Shown here: one piece after another, positions 28,185 through 36,895 of the stretch
Layout: each line of letters starts with the position of its first letter
Position numbering within the stretch: position 1 is the first letter of the stretch
Assembly: GCA_963798855.1 (NCBI GenBank)
Contig: CAWCUU010000001.1
Span: 124,001-188,000, forward strand
Length of the DNA stretch: 64,000 nucleotides
Direction: 5' to 3'
From: CAWCUU01 sp963798855
GTDB taxonomy: Bacteria > Gemmatimonadota > Gemmatimonadetes > Longimicrobiales > RSA9
Notes under the pieces: model-generated
What the model saw: the letters and a program-made list of their open reading frames with translations, nothing else
The model's database searches: none
What the model was told of the DNA's origin: nothing
Position numbers and translations under genes: made by a program

Positions 28185-29078
28185 TGCTGACACGGGTGCA
28201 GGCGTGGCTGGCGGCGGCAGCCCCTCGGGAGGGCGGCTTCGACATCTCGGAGATGATCCGCCACCACCTGGCCGATGCGCACGAGTGGGAGTACCCGGGC
28301 GGGGTTCTGCATCTGCCGGTGTGGAAGGTCCACATCGGGAGCTGGGTGATCAATGTGTCGCCCACGAAGCACGTCGTGTTCATGATCGCGGCGGCGGTTC
28401 TGACGGCGCTGCTGCTGATCGGCGCGGGTGCGGCGGCGCGCCGGGAGCACGCGGCGGGCGCGGAGAAGGGGCCGAAGGGGACGACGAACGTGGTCGAGGC
28501 CTTCGTCCTGTTCCTTCGCGACGAGGTGGTCGTCCAGAACATCGGCCCCGGGGGCGAGCGCTACGCGCCGCTGATCGTCACGTTCTTCTTCTTCATCCTC
28601 TTCTGCAACCTGCTCGGCCTGCTGCCGTGGGGCGCGTCGCCGACCGGCAATGTCTCGGTGACGGCCGCGCTCGCGGTGATCACGTTCGTAGTGGTCGAAG
28701 TGAGCGGGATGCTGAAGCTCGGAGCCAGGGGGTACCTGAAGACGATCTTTTTCGCTCCCGAAGGGCTGCACCCGATCGGGACGGGGCTCCTGCTCGTCGG
28801 TGATGACGCCGATCGAGTTCCTGGGCAAGCTGACGAAGCCGTTCGCGCTGGCGATCCGGCTGTACGCGAACATGATGGCGGGGCACGCGGTCGTGCTGGC
28901 GCTCACGGGGCTGGCCGTGATGGCCGGACTGGCGAGCAGCATCTGGATCGCGCCCGCGCCGGTCGCAATGGCCGTGGCGATCATGCTGCTGGAGATCTTC
29001 GTCGGCTTCCTGCAGGCCTATATCTTCGCGATGCTCTCCGCCGTGTTCATCGGCTTGATCCGGCATGCTGCACACTGA
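28184..29078 (+). CDS. atpB: ATP synthase F0 subunit a, interrupted by a one-base frameshift
   Basis: Membrane subunit a, forming the proton half-channels against the c-ring. The first frame runs from 28184 through the conserved PEGLHPIGTGLLLV; the frame then switches and MTPIEFLGKLTKPFALAIRLYANMM continues to 29078, including the essential Arg (LAIRLYANMMAGH). Removing one G from the GG at 28799-28800 restores one continuous protein of 297 residues. All other atp genes are intact. The most likely cause is a sequence or assembly error; a real frameshift, a split subunit or recoding cannot be excluded. Confidence 0.9.
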
Positions 29079-29445
29079 GCGGGCGCAAGCAGGGCGGGGC
29101 AACGGCGAAGGCTAGGGCTAGGAGGGGAAGGAAGGGCGAGGGCAGGGGAATCAGGACGGCCCAGGGATGAAGGCGCGCGAGGCATCTCCTCGCCCCGGCC
29201 CTTGCCGTAGCCCTGGCCCTGCGAGCGCAGCGAGCATCGGCGATCGCGTCCGTCGTCAGGTGGCGCGACTTCGGGGGGGCGAGTCCCCAGCGCCTCCGTC
29301 GTAACGTACCCGGCAGAGCGCCGGGGAGAGCCGTGCGGTCGCAGGCGGACCGGGAAGCGGTGGCATCGCGGGGTCGCGCTCGGGGGGCGCGGTCACGGGT
29401 GAGGGGGCGGTCCTGAGAGACCCCCGAAGAGCAACGGAGGAGCGG
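29079..29445 (+). other. atpB-atpE intergenic region with G-rich imperfect inverted repeat
   Basis: No gene is seen in these 367 bases inside the operon. The strand reads G-rich (five G runs, 29115-29148) and then C-rich (29188-29218). GGCTAGGGCTA (29110-29120) can pair with TAGCCCTGGCC (29208-29218) with one mismatch, giving a long stem-loop in the transcript. It could act as an RNA processing or stability element that raises atpE expression (inference). GGAGG precedes atpE at the far end. Confidence 0.5.
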
Positions 29446-29730
29446 ATGTCCATTCTTGCGATTCTCCAGCAGGCGGCCAATGTGACGGCTGAGGCGTCGT
29501 CGAACCAGGGGTTCATGGCGTCGTTCGGGGCGGCGATCGGCAAGGGGCTGGGGGCGGGGCTGGCGGCGATCGGCGCGGGCATCGGCATCGGTCGCATCGG
29601 TGGCCAGATGACCGAGGCAATGGCCCGGCAGCCGGAGATTCTGGGCAACATCCAGACGGGCGCGATCATTCTCGCGGCGCTGATCGAAGGCGTCGCGCTG
29701 TTCGCGGTCGTGATCGCATTCTTGATCTGA
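29446..29730 (+). CDS. atpE: ATP synthase F0 subunit c
   Basis: Forms the rotating c-ring. The 94-residue protein is two helices with a short N-terminal extension: helix 1 contains the Gly-rich GLAAIGAGIGIG, the polar loop is ARQPE, and helix 2 carries the ion-binding Glu in ALIEGVALF. The residues following Glu lack the Ser/Thr and Tyr of sodium-binding rings, so proton coupling is expected (inference). A strong GGAGG lies 7 bases before the ATG. Confidence 0.97.
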   Translation: MSILAILQQAANVTAEASSNQGFMASFGAAIGKGLGAGLAAIGAGIGIGRIGGQMTEAMARQPEILGNIQTGAIILAALIEGVALFAVVIAFLI

Positions 29731-29803
29731 CCACGGCGTGAGTCGTCCGGTCGGGGCGTTCGCCCCGACCGGCGATTCCCGCAGTAGCTGGCGACGAGAG
29801 CGG

Positions 29804-30373
29804 ATGAACCTAATGTGGATGGCCCTGCAGGGGACGGAGCCGGCGGCCGAGGCGCCGCAGGTGTTCAATCTGAGCCCGGGCACCTCGTTCTGGACGCTGG
29901 TCATCTTCCTGATCCTGCTGTTCGTGCTGGTCCGTTATGCGTTCCCGCCGATCCTGGGCTACGCCGAGGCGCGCGAGCGTCGCATCCAGGAGAGCCTGGA
30001 TGAGGCGCGCAAGGAGCGCGAGGAGGCGGCCGCGCTACTGGAACAGCAGCGCCAGGAGCTGGCGGAGGCGCGGCAGCAGGTCCAGCAGCTCATCGGCGAG
30101 GGGCGGCAGTCGGCGGAGAAGGTGAGGCAGGAGATGCTGCGCCAGGCGCGCGAGGAGCAGGAGTCGCTGCTCGAGCGGGCGCGTTCCGACATCGAGCGCG
30201 AGCGTGAGAAGGCGATCGAATCGCTGAGGCGGGAGGCGGTCGACCTGGCGCTGGCGGCCGCGTCCAAGCTGGTGCACGAGCGCCTCGACGCCGAGGACGA
30301 CCGTCGTCTCGTGAGAGATTATCTGGCCCGGCTCACCACCGGGGACGGCGGGGAGGCGGTGCGCGGTGCGTAA
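29804..30373 (+). CDS. atpF: ATP synthase F0 subunit b
   Basis: Peripheral stalk subunit linking F0 to F1. From the ATG at 29804 it has 189 residues: one N-terminal membrane helix (FWTLVIFLILLFVLVRYAF), then a long Glu/Arg/Gln-rich coiled coil to about residue 165. The frame is open upstream to 29738 but that segment is not conserved-looking. Only one b gene is present (no b'). Overlaps atpH by 8 bases. Confidence 0.95.
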   Translation: MNLMWMALQGTEPAAEAPQVFNLSPGTSFWTLVIFLILLFVLVRYAFPPILGYAEARERRIQESLDEARKEREEAAALLEQQRQELAEARQQVQQLIGEGRQSAEKVRQEMLRQAREEQESLLERARSDIEREREKAIESLRREAVDLALAAASKLVHERLDAEDDRRLVRDYLARLTTGDGGEAVRGA

Positions 30374-30932
30374 CACGACCGTGAGTCGCAGCTACGCCGG
30401 GGCGCTGTTCGAGCTCGGTGAGCGGAGCGGAGAGCAGGCCGCGTTCTCGGACGCCGTCGATGAGGTGGCCAAGCTGCTCGAGGCCGACGAGAAGATCCGT
30501 CGCTTCCTCGATTCGCCGAAGATCGAGCCGGCCGCGAAGAAGGATGCGCTGCGGCGCGCGCTGGAGGGTAGCGTGCCGAAGCCGTTCCTGACCTTCCTGT
30601 TCGTCGTGCTGGACAAGCGACGGCAGCGGCTGCTGGGCGAGATCATGCGCGAGTACCGATCACTGCTCGACGCATCCCTCGGTCGTCTGCGCGTCGGCGT
30701 GACGCTGGCGACCGAGCCCGACGAGAAGAGCGAGGAGGAGATCGCGAGCGAGCTCTCTCGCGTTCTCGGCAAGACCGTGATCCCGCAGCTGCGCGTCGAC
30801 CCGAGCATTCTCGGCGGCGTCGTCGTGCGCTACGGCGATCGTGTGCTGGATGGATCGTTGCGCCGTAGGCTGCTCGGACTCCGCCGCCGCATGATGGAGG
30901 CGGAGCTGCCGGGCGTGAGCGGCTCGTTTTGA
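30366..30932 (+). CDS. atpH: ATP synthase F1 subunit delta
   Basis: OSCP-type subunit capping the F1 head and binding the b stalk. The 188-residue protein starts with GTG and shows the typical N-terminal helical domain (SRSYAGALFELGERSG) and a C-terminal segment with VDPSILGGVVVRYGDRVLDGS. Start overlaps the end of atpF by 8 bases. Confidence 0.95.
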   Translation: MRNTTVSRSYAGALFELGERSGEQAAFSDAVDEVAKLLEADEKIRRFLDSPKIEPAAKKDALRRALEGSVPKPFLTFLFVVLDKRRQRLLGEIMREYRSLLDASLGRLRVGVTLATEPDEKSEEEIASELSRVLGKTVIPQLRVDPSILGGVVVRYGDRVLDGSLRRRLLGLRRRMMEAELPGVSGSF

Positions 30933-30952
30933 GTCCTGAACCGGATCGAGAG

Positions 30953-32581
30953 ATGGCGAGCACAGAGACGCACCTTCGGCCCAGCGAGATCAAGGAAGTC
31001 CTTCTCAGGCAGATCGAGCACTACGAGGAGGAGCTGCAGGTCGAGGAGGTCGGCGAGATCCTCGAGGTCAAGGACGGCGTGGCACGCGTCTACGGGCTTA
31101 CGCGTGCGATGTCCAGCGAGATGCTGGAGATCACGTCCTCGAGGACGGGCGAGGCCATCTACGCGCTGGCGCTGAACCTCGAGGAGGACAACATTGGCTC
31201 GGTCGTGATGGGCGACTGGACCGCGCTCGAGGAAGGCGACGTCGTGCGCCGGACCGGACGCGTGCTCGACATACCGGTCGGCGGCGGATACCTCGGCCGG
31301 GTCGTGGACGCGCTGGGCAATCCGATCGACGGTAACGGACCGATCGAGGCGGAATCGCGCCGCCAGATCGACGTCGTCGCACCCGGCATCGTACTGCGCC
31401 AGCCCGTGAAGGAGCCGCTGCAGACGGGTCTCAAGGCGATCGACGCCATGATCCCGATCGGACGCGGCCAGCGCGAGCTGATCATTGGCGACCGCGGCAC
31501 CGGTAAGACCGCGATCGCGCTCGACGCGATCATCAATCAGCGCGGCGGCGACGTCATCTGTGTCTACTGCGCGATCGGACAGCGGGCCGGCAAGGTCGCG
31601 AGCGTCGTCGAGACGCTGCGCGAACGCGGCGCGATGGATTACACGATCGTCGTGGCCGCGAACGCGAGCGACCCGGCACCGATGCAGTACATCGCGCCCT
31701 ATGCGGCGACGGCGCTGGCGGAGCACTTCATGTGGCAGGGCAAGCACACGCTGTGCGTCTACGACGACCTCTCGAAGCAGGCGCAGGCGTACCGTCAGCT
31801 TTCGCTCGTGTTGCGCCGCCCGCCGGGCCGCGAGGCTTATCCAGGCGACGTCTTCTACCTGCACTCCCGGCTGCTGGAGCGCGCCGCGAAGCTGTCCAAG
31901 GAGCAGGGCGGCGGTTCGCTGACCGCACTGCCGATCGTCGAGACGCAGGCGGGCGATGTCTCCGCCTACATCCCCACGAACGTGATCTCGATCACCGACG
32001 GCCAGATCTTCCTGCAGTCGGACCTGTTCTACTCCGGCGTGCGACCCGCGGTGAACGTCGGCATCTCGGTGTCGCGCGTGGGCGGCTCGGCGCAGATCAA
32101 GGCGATGAAGAAGGTCGCCGGTCGGCTCCGCCTCGATCTCGCGCAGTACCGCGAGCTGGAGGCGTTCGCGCAGTTCGGCTCGGAGCTCGACGCCACGACG
32201 CAGAAGCAGCTGGCGAGAGGTGAGCGCACGGTCGAGATCCTGAAGCAGCCGCAGTACCAGCCCATGGCGGTCGAGCACCAGGTCATGGCGATCTTCGCGG
32301 TGACACGCGGCCACCTGGATGAGCTGCCCGTCGAGAGGATCCGGAAGTGGGAGGTCGGCTTCCACGCATTCATGCGCGAGCGCCACGCCGAGATCGCCAA
32401 GGCGATCCGGGAGCAGAAGGACCTGACGGAGGAGATCGAGAGTCAGCTGATCGCGGCGATCGAGGAATTCGAGGCGGAGTTCCGCTCCGGGTTGGAGAGC
32501 GGCAGCCACGCGCCGGCGCGTGGCCCGGCAGCTCGCGAGTCGGCGACCGATGCGGCGCCGGCCGGAGCACCGGTGGTCTGA
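30953..32581 (+). CDS. atpA: ATP synthase F1 subunit alpha
   Basis: Non-catalytic nucleotide-binding subunit. From the ATG at 30953 it has 542 residues (a TTG at 30929 is also in frame). The P-loop reads GDRGTGKT where most bacteria have GDRQTGKT. ISITDGQIFLQSDLF and SRVGGSAQ are as expected. The C-terminus is extended by about 35 residues rich in Ala/Pro. Its stop overlaps the ATG of atpG (TGATG). Confidence 0.97.
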   Translation: MASTETHLRPSEIKEVLLRQIEHYEEELQVEEVGEILEVKDGVARVYGLTRAMSSEMLEITSSRTGEAIYALALNLEEDNIGSVVMGDWTALEEGDVVRRTGRVLDIPVGGGYLGRVVDALGNPIDGNGPIEAESRRQIDVVAPGIVLRQPVKEPLQTGLKAIDAMIPIGRGQRELIIGDRGTGKTAIALDAIINQRGGDVICVYCAIGQRAGKVASVVETLRERGAMDYTIVVAANASDPAPMQYIAPYAATALAEHFMWQGKHTLCVYDDLSKQAQAYRQLSLVLRRPPGREAYPGDVFYLHSRLLERAAKLSKEQGGGSLTALPIVETQAGDVSAYIPTNVISITDGQIFLQSDLFYSGVRPAVNVGISVSRVGGSAQIKAMKKVAGRLRLDLAQYRELEAFAQFGSELDATTQKQLARGERTVEILKQPQYQPMAVEHQVMAIFAVTRGHLDELPVERIRKWEVGFHAFMRERHAEIAKAIREQKDLTEEIESQLIAAIEEFEAEFRSGLESGSHAPARGPAARESATDAAPAGAPVV

Positions 32582-33447
32582 TGGCGAAGGGCCAGGAGCT
32601 TCGGAAGCGGATCGCCTCGACGGAGAAGACGCGCCAGATCACGCGCACCATGGAGCTGGTCTCGACATCCAAGCTGAAGCGGATGACGGACCTGGTTCAC
32701 GCGGCGAGGCCGTACTCGGAGCGGCTCGTGGAGGTCATCGCGCGGCTCATCGATCCCGAGCTGCAGGAGCGCTTCCCGCTGTTGCGGCACCCGAAGCAGG
32801 TGCGCCGCGCCGCCGTGCTGCTGCTCACCTCCAATCGCGGTCTCGCCGGCGCGTTCAACGTGAACCTGATCCGCGAGGCCCGCGGCCTGATCGCCCGGCT
32901 CGAGGGGCAGGGCACGGAGGTCGACCTTCACGTCGTCGGCAAGAAAGGCATCGCGTACTTCCGCTTCCAGAAGCGGCCGATGGCCTCGACGCGGACGGAC
33001 ATCCCGGATCGCCGCACCGCGGCCGACGCAGCCAGCCTCGTCGACGACCTGATCATGCAGTTCGAGGCCGGCGAGGTCGACGCCGTTCACGTCATCTATT
33101 CGCAGTTCCGGTCGGCGCTGTCCACGCCTCCCGCCGTGCTCGAGATCCTGCCCGTGCGGCCGCCGAAGCAGAGCGAGGAGACGAGGGTCGCGAATTATAT
33201 CCTGTCGCCCTCCGCGGAAGAGATCCTCGGTCGCCTGCTGCCGCTCTACGTGCGTAACAGCGTCTATCGCGCGCTGGTCGAGACCGCCGCCGCGGAGCAG
33301 GGGGCGCGACGCACCGCGATGAAGAACGCGACCGACAACGCGAGCGACATGCTGGACCGCTTCCGGCTCCGGTACAACAGGGCCAGGCAGGCGCAGATCA
33401 CGCAGGAGATCGCGGAAATCGTAGGGGGCGCGGCGGGACTGGAATAG
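32581..33447 (+). CDS. atpG: ATP synthase F1 subunit gamma
   Basis: Central rotor shaft. The 288-residue protein starts with the N-terminal coiled-coil half (LRKRIASTEKTRQITRTMEL) and ends with the C-terminal half (KNATDNASDMLDRFRLRYNR, then QITQEIAEIV), both typical. The middle domain contains LTSNRGLAGAFN. Start codon shares bases with the atpA stop. Confidence 0.96.
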   Translation: MAKGQELRKRIASTEKTRQITRTMELVSTSKLKRMTDLVHAARPYSERLVEVIARLIDPELQERFPLLRHPKQVRRAAVLLLTSNRGLAGAFNVNLIREARGLIARLEGQGTEVDLHVVGKKGIAYFRFQKRPMASTRTDIPDRRTAADAASLVDDLIMQFEAGEVDAVHVIYSQFRSALSTPPAVLEILPVRPPKQSEETRVANYILSPSAEEILGRLLPLYVRNSVYRALVETAAAEQGARRTAMKNATDNASDMLDRFRLRYNRARQAQITQEIAEIVGGAAGLE

Positions 33448-33506
33448 GCGAGCGCGCGGCGGCGAGCTCTTCGCCCCACGGCCGCCTCCGCCCCCGCATC
33501 CGAGAA

Positions 33507-34946
33507 ATGGAGAACAGACCGGAAATGGCAGACAATATCGGCAAGGTGGTCCAGGTGATCGGACCGGTCCTGGACGTGGAGTTCGAGAGCGAGCATCTCC
33601 CGGAGATCTACAACGCGCTGGAGATCCACAGGGCGCAGGACGGCGGTCCCGCGATCGACCTGGTGGCCGAGGTGCAGCAACACATCGGCCGCAACCAGGT
33701 GCGTGCCGTGGCGATGTCGTCGACCGACGGCGTGACGCGCGGCATGGACGTTCGCGACACGGGGGATGCCATCACCGTGCCGGTCGGGGAGGTGGCCCTC
33801 GGCCGGATCCTGAACGTCCTCGGCAGGCCCGTGGATGAGCAGGGCGAGCTGCCGGCAGACCTGGAGCGCTGGCCGATCCATCGCGAGCCGCCGAAGTTCA
33901 CCCAGCTCGAGCCGAAGACCGAAATCTTCGAGACGGGGATCAAGGTCATCGACCTGATCGCGCCGTACGTGAAGGGTGGAAAGACGGGGCTGTTCGGGGG
34001 CGCCGGCGTCGGCAAGACCGTCATCATCCAGGAGCTGATCCACAATATCGCTTCCGAGCACGGCGGCCGCTCCGTCTTCTGCGGCGTCGGTGAGCGAACC
34101 CGGGAGGGCAACGACCTCTGGCTCGAGATGAAGGAGTCGGGGGTGCTCGACTCCACCTCGCTGGTCTACGGTCAGATGAACGAGCCGCCGGGCGCCCGGC
34201 TGCGCGTCGGCCTCTCCGGCCTCACGATCGCGGAGTACTTCCGCGACGTTCAGAAGCAGGACGTGCTGCTCTTCATCGACAACATCTTCCGCTTTACTCA
34301 GGCCGGCTCGGAAGTATCGGCCCTGCTCGGTCGGATGCCGTCCGCAGTGGGCTATCAGCCGACGCTCGGCACCGAGATGGGGGAGCTACAGGAGCGCATC
34401 ACCTCGACCCACGACGGCTCCATCACCTCGGTCCAGGCGATCTACGTGCCGGCCGACGATCTCACGGATCCCGCGCCTGCCACGGCCTTCGCGCACCTGG
34501 ACGCGACGACCGTGCTCTCGCGCGCGATCTCCGAGCTCGGCATCTACCCGGCCGTCGACCCGCTGGACTCGACCTCCCGCATCCTCGACCCGCAGTTCAT
34601 CGGTGAGCGACACTACACGGTCGCCACCGAGGTGCAGCGGATCCTGCAGCGCTACAAGGATCTGCAGGACATCATCGCGATCCTCGGGATGGACGAGCTG
34701 TCCGAAGAGGACAAGGAGATCGTCGGCCGCGCCCGCCGAATCCAGCGCTTCCTCTCACAGCCCTTCCACGTGGCCGAGCAGTTTACCGGCCGACCCGGGA
34801 AGTACGTGAAGCTGGAGGAGACGATCGAGTCGTTCGAGCGCGTCGTCGCCGGCGAGTTCGATCAGCTGCCGGAGCAGGCGTTCTACATGGCCGGTGGAGT
34901 CGAGGACGTCATCGCGGCGGCTCGCGAGATGGGGGTGGAGGTCTGA
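33507..34946 (+). CDS. atpD: ATP synthase F1 subunit beta
   Basis: Catalytic subunit. Up to 479 residues: Walker A GGAGVGKT (about 157), catalytic Glu in GVGERTREGND, Walker B VLLFIDNIFRFTQAG, and the DELSEED lever. The ATG at 33525 (MADNIGKVVQVIGPV) matches the usual family start and may be the real one. A 59-base gap follows atpG, and atpC begins 2 bases after the stop. Confidence 0.98.
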   Translation: MENRPEMADNIGKVVQVIGPVLDVEFESEHLPEIYNALEIHRAQDGGPAIDLVAEVQQHIGRNQVRAVAMSSTDGVTRGMDVRDTGDAITVPVGEVALGRILNVLGRPVDEQGELPADLERWPIHREPPKFTQLEPKTEIFETGIKVIDLIAPYVKGGKTGLFGGAGVGKTVIIQELIHNIASEHGGRSVFCGVGERTREGNDLWLEMKESGVLDSTSLVYGQMNEPPGARLRVGLSGLTIAEYFRDVQKQDVLLFIDNIFRFTQAGSEVSALLGRMPSAVGYQPTLGTEMGELQERITSTHDGSITSVQAIYVPADDLTDPAPATAFAHLDATTVLSRAISELGIYPAVDPLDSTSRILDPQFIGERHYTVATEVQRILQRYKDLQDIIAILGMDELSEEDKEIVGRARRIQRFLSQPFHVAEQFTGRPGKYVKLEETIESFERVVAGEFDQLPEQAFYMAGGVEDVIAAAREMGVEV

Positions 34947-34948
34947 GA

Positions 34949-35212
34949 ATGACAGGACCGCTCAGTGTCGCGATCATCAGCCCGGAGCATGTCGTCTACG
35001 AAGGCCGGGCGGAGATGGTCGTAGCGCCGGCCTGGGACGGCGAGGTGGGAATCCTGCGGGGCCACGCTCCGCTTCTCGCCCTGCTGGGAGCCGGCCAGCT
35101 GCGGGTCAAGGAAGGGGGCCAGGAGCTCCATTTCACGGTATCGGGTGGTTTCCTGCAGGTTGTGGAGGATCGCGTGACGGTCCTCAGCGAAACAGCTGAA
35201 GCCGCTACGTAG
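34949..35212 (+). CDS. atpC: ATP synthase F1 subunit epsilon, short form
   Basis: The 87-residue protein contains only the N-terminal beta-sandwich (ISPEHVVYEG, GEVGILRGHAPLLALLGAG, SGGFLQV). The C-terminal two-helix domain of the usual 130-140-residue epsilon, which inhibits ATP hydrolysis in many bacteria, is absent. Short epsilons are known in several phyla. Last gene of the operon. Confidence 0.95.
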   Translation: MTGPLSVAIISPEHVVYEGRAEMVVAPAWDGEVGILRGHAPLLALLGAGQLRVKEGGQELHFTVSGGFLQVVEDRVTVLSETAEAAT

Positions 35213-35225
35213 CAGCAACTTACCC

Positions 35226-35245
35226 CCAGGATCCCCGCGTCCTGG
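35226..35245 (+). terminator. Weak stem-loop after atpC
   Basis: CCAGGA pairs with TCCTGG around an 8-base loop, 14 bases after the atpC stop. No U-run follows, so intrinsic termination is doubtful. The remaining bases to 35356 carry AGAGGA before the next gene and no clear promoter. Confidence 0.3.
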
Positions 35246-35356
35246 TCGGCGGTAGCCTCTGGCCTCGCTCTTGCGCGCGCCGCGGCCGTCCGCCGTTCTT
35301 TATGTGCGGACCTAACAGGTAGCCCAGGAAAACAGGGACCTTCTCAGAGGATCCAC

Positions 35357-35995
35357 ATGCGTAAGCTGCTCGCGACGTTCGCAATCTGCGGTGTCCTGCT
35401 CGGGCCGTCGGCCCTTGCGGCGCAGGGGGCATGGGATGCCCCGATGTTCATGCCACCGCACCCGGGGGAAGACATCGGAGCGTACTTCATCATCCCGGAT
35501 CACTACGATTGGGGGCTGGAGGGGATCTGGCGGCAGGAGGGGAATCTGAATCTCGGCCTGCGCGGCGGTCTCGGTCAGCACGGCGATGGCGGTACCGACT
35601 GGTTCCTCGGCGCGGAGACGTACGGGCCGTTGCTGGAGGGCCCCACGGCCCCCGTCGACATCAGTTGGGTGCTCGGGGCCGGAGCCACTTTCGCGTCGGG
35701 CGACGCGACGTGGCTGCGGATCCCTCTGGGAGTGACGGTCGGAAAGACGCTGCAGGCGAACACGCTCACCTTGACGCCGTACGTGCTGCCCCGAGTGGCG
35801 TACGACCTGATTTCGGTGAACAGCAATAACGACAGCGAGATCAATTTCGCGATCGACCTGGGGGCCGACCTGCAGGTCTCGCCGACGCTGAAGCTGCGTG
35901 TCGGCGGCACCTTCGATACGTCGGACACCCGCGACTTCCAGAACTTCGGCGTCGGCCTCGCCTTCGCGTTCGGCCGCAAGGTCGAAGTCCGATGA
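35357..35995 (+). CDS. Predicted outer-membrane beta-barrel protein
   Basis: A 212-residue protein with a Sec signal peptide (MRKLLATFAICGVLLGPSALAAQG, cleavage near residue 22). The mature part alternates polar and hydrophobic residues in short strands (WGLEGIW, LNLGLRGGLG, LRIPLGVTVGK, NFGVGLAFAFG), consistent with an eight-strand barrel of the OmpW/OMP_b-brl kind. Function unknown. AGAGGA lies 7 bases upstream of the ATG. Confidence 0.7.
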   Translation: MRKLLATFAICGVLLGPSALAAQGAWDAPMFMPPHPGEDIGAYFIIPDHYDWGLEGIWRQEGNLNLGLRGGLGQHGDGGTDWFLGAETYGPLLEGPTAPVDISWVLGAGATFASGDATWLRIPLGVTVGKTLQANTLTLTPYVLPRVAYDLISVNSNNDSEINFAIDLGADLQVSPTLKLRVGGTFDTSDTRDFQNFGVGLAFAFGRKVEVR

Positions 35996-36020
35996 CGCCC
36001 TACGAGGGGTCGGGCGCACC

Positions 36021-36869
36021 GTGTCGCTGAGCGGGACGGCCCGCGTCGACCTCCACATCCACTCCACGGCTTCGGACGGGGCGCTCGCTCCGTCCGCCGT
36101 CGTCGAGGCCGCCCGCGCGGGCGGCCTCGACATCATCGCGGTAGCGGACCACGACACCACGGCGGGTGTCGCCGCCGCGAGAGAGGCAGCCGGTGACGGT
36201 CCACGCGTCATCCCGGCCGTCGAGCTGTCCACGACCGTTGACGGGACGGATCTGCACATTCTCGGCTACCACATCGACCCCGCCAACGCCGAGCTGAGCG
36301 AGCACGCGCGACTCGCGGTGGATGCGAGGCGCGAGCGCGTGAGGGAGATGCTGCGCCGGCTGCGGGGCCTCGGTGTCGCCCTCTCGCTCGAGCAGGTGCT
36401 CGACGCAGCCGAAGGAGGGAGGAGCGCCCTCGGGCGCCCGCATGTCGCGCGCGCACTGCTCGTCGCCGGTCACGTACGTAGCGTCGACGAGGCGTTTGCC
36501 CGTTGGCTCGGGGACGAACGGCCCGCGTTCGTGCCGACGGAGATGCTCACGCCGAGGCAGGCGATCCGGCTCATCCACGGCGCCGGCGGCGTCGCCGTCT
36601 GGGCCCACCCGCCCTTCCACCTGCTGGAGCGCGACATCGAGGGCTTCGTCGCCTCCGGCCTCGATGGCATCGAGTGCTTCCGTCCGAGAACCGGCCCCAC
36701 CGAGCTCGCCCGCCTCCAGCGTACGGCGGCCGCCTACGGACTCCTGGTCAGCGGCGGATCCGACTGGCACGGCGAATGGAGCGGCCCCCTCGGCACGTTC
36801 CGGGTCCCCGCCCCCCGCGTGGCCCGCCTGCTGGAATTCGGCAGCTCGATGAAGGAGAAGGCGCGCTGA
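36021..36869 (+). CDS. PHP-domain phosphoesterase (RNase AM / TrpH type)
   Basis: Metal-dependent phosphoesterase. From the GTG at 36021 (GAGGGG upstream) it has 282 residues. Metal-binding motifs: DLHIHSTASDG near residue 10, VADHDTT near 40, AVELST near 65, LHILGYHID near 78 and GGSDWHGE near 247. In E. coli this family (YciV/TrpH, RNase AM) trims rRNA 5' ends and hydrolyses 3',5'-bisnucleotides. A 23S rRNA gene starts 1.5 kb away, so a role in rRNA maturation is attractive but inferred. Confidence 0.85.
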   Translation: MSLSGTARVDLHIHSTASDGALAPSAVVEAARAGGLDIIAVADHDTTAGVAAAREAAGDGPRVIPAVELSTTVDGTDLHILGYHIDPANAELSEHARLAVDARRERVREMLRRLRGLGVALSLEQVLDAAEGGRSALGRPHVARALLVAGHVRSVDEAFARWLGDERPAFVPTEMLTPRQAIRLIHGAGGVAVWAHPPFHLLERDIEGFVASGLDGIECFRPRTGPTELARLQRTAAAYGLLVSGGSDWHGEWSGPLGTFRVPAPRVARLLEFGSSMKEKAR

Positions 36870-36895
36870 TGTAGATCGGGGGGCGGCGGAGAACT

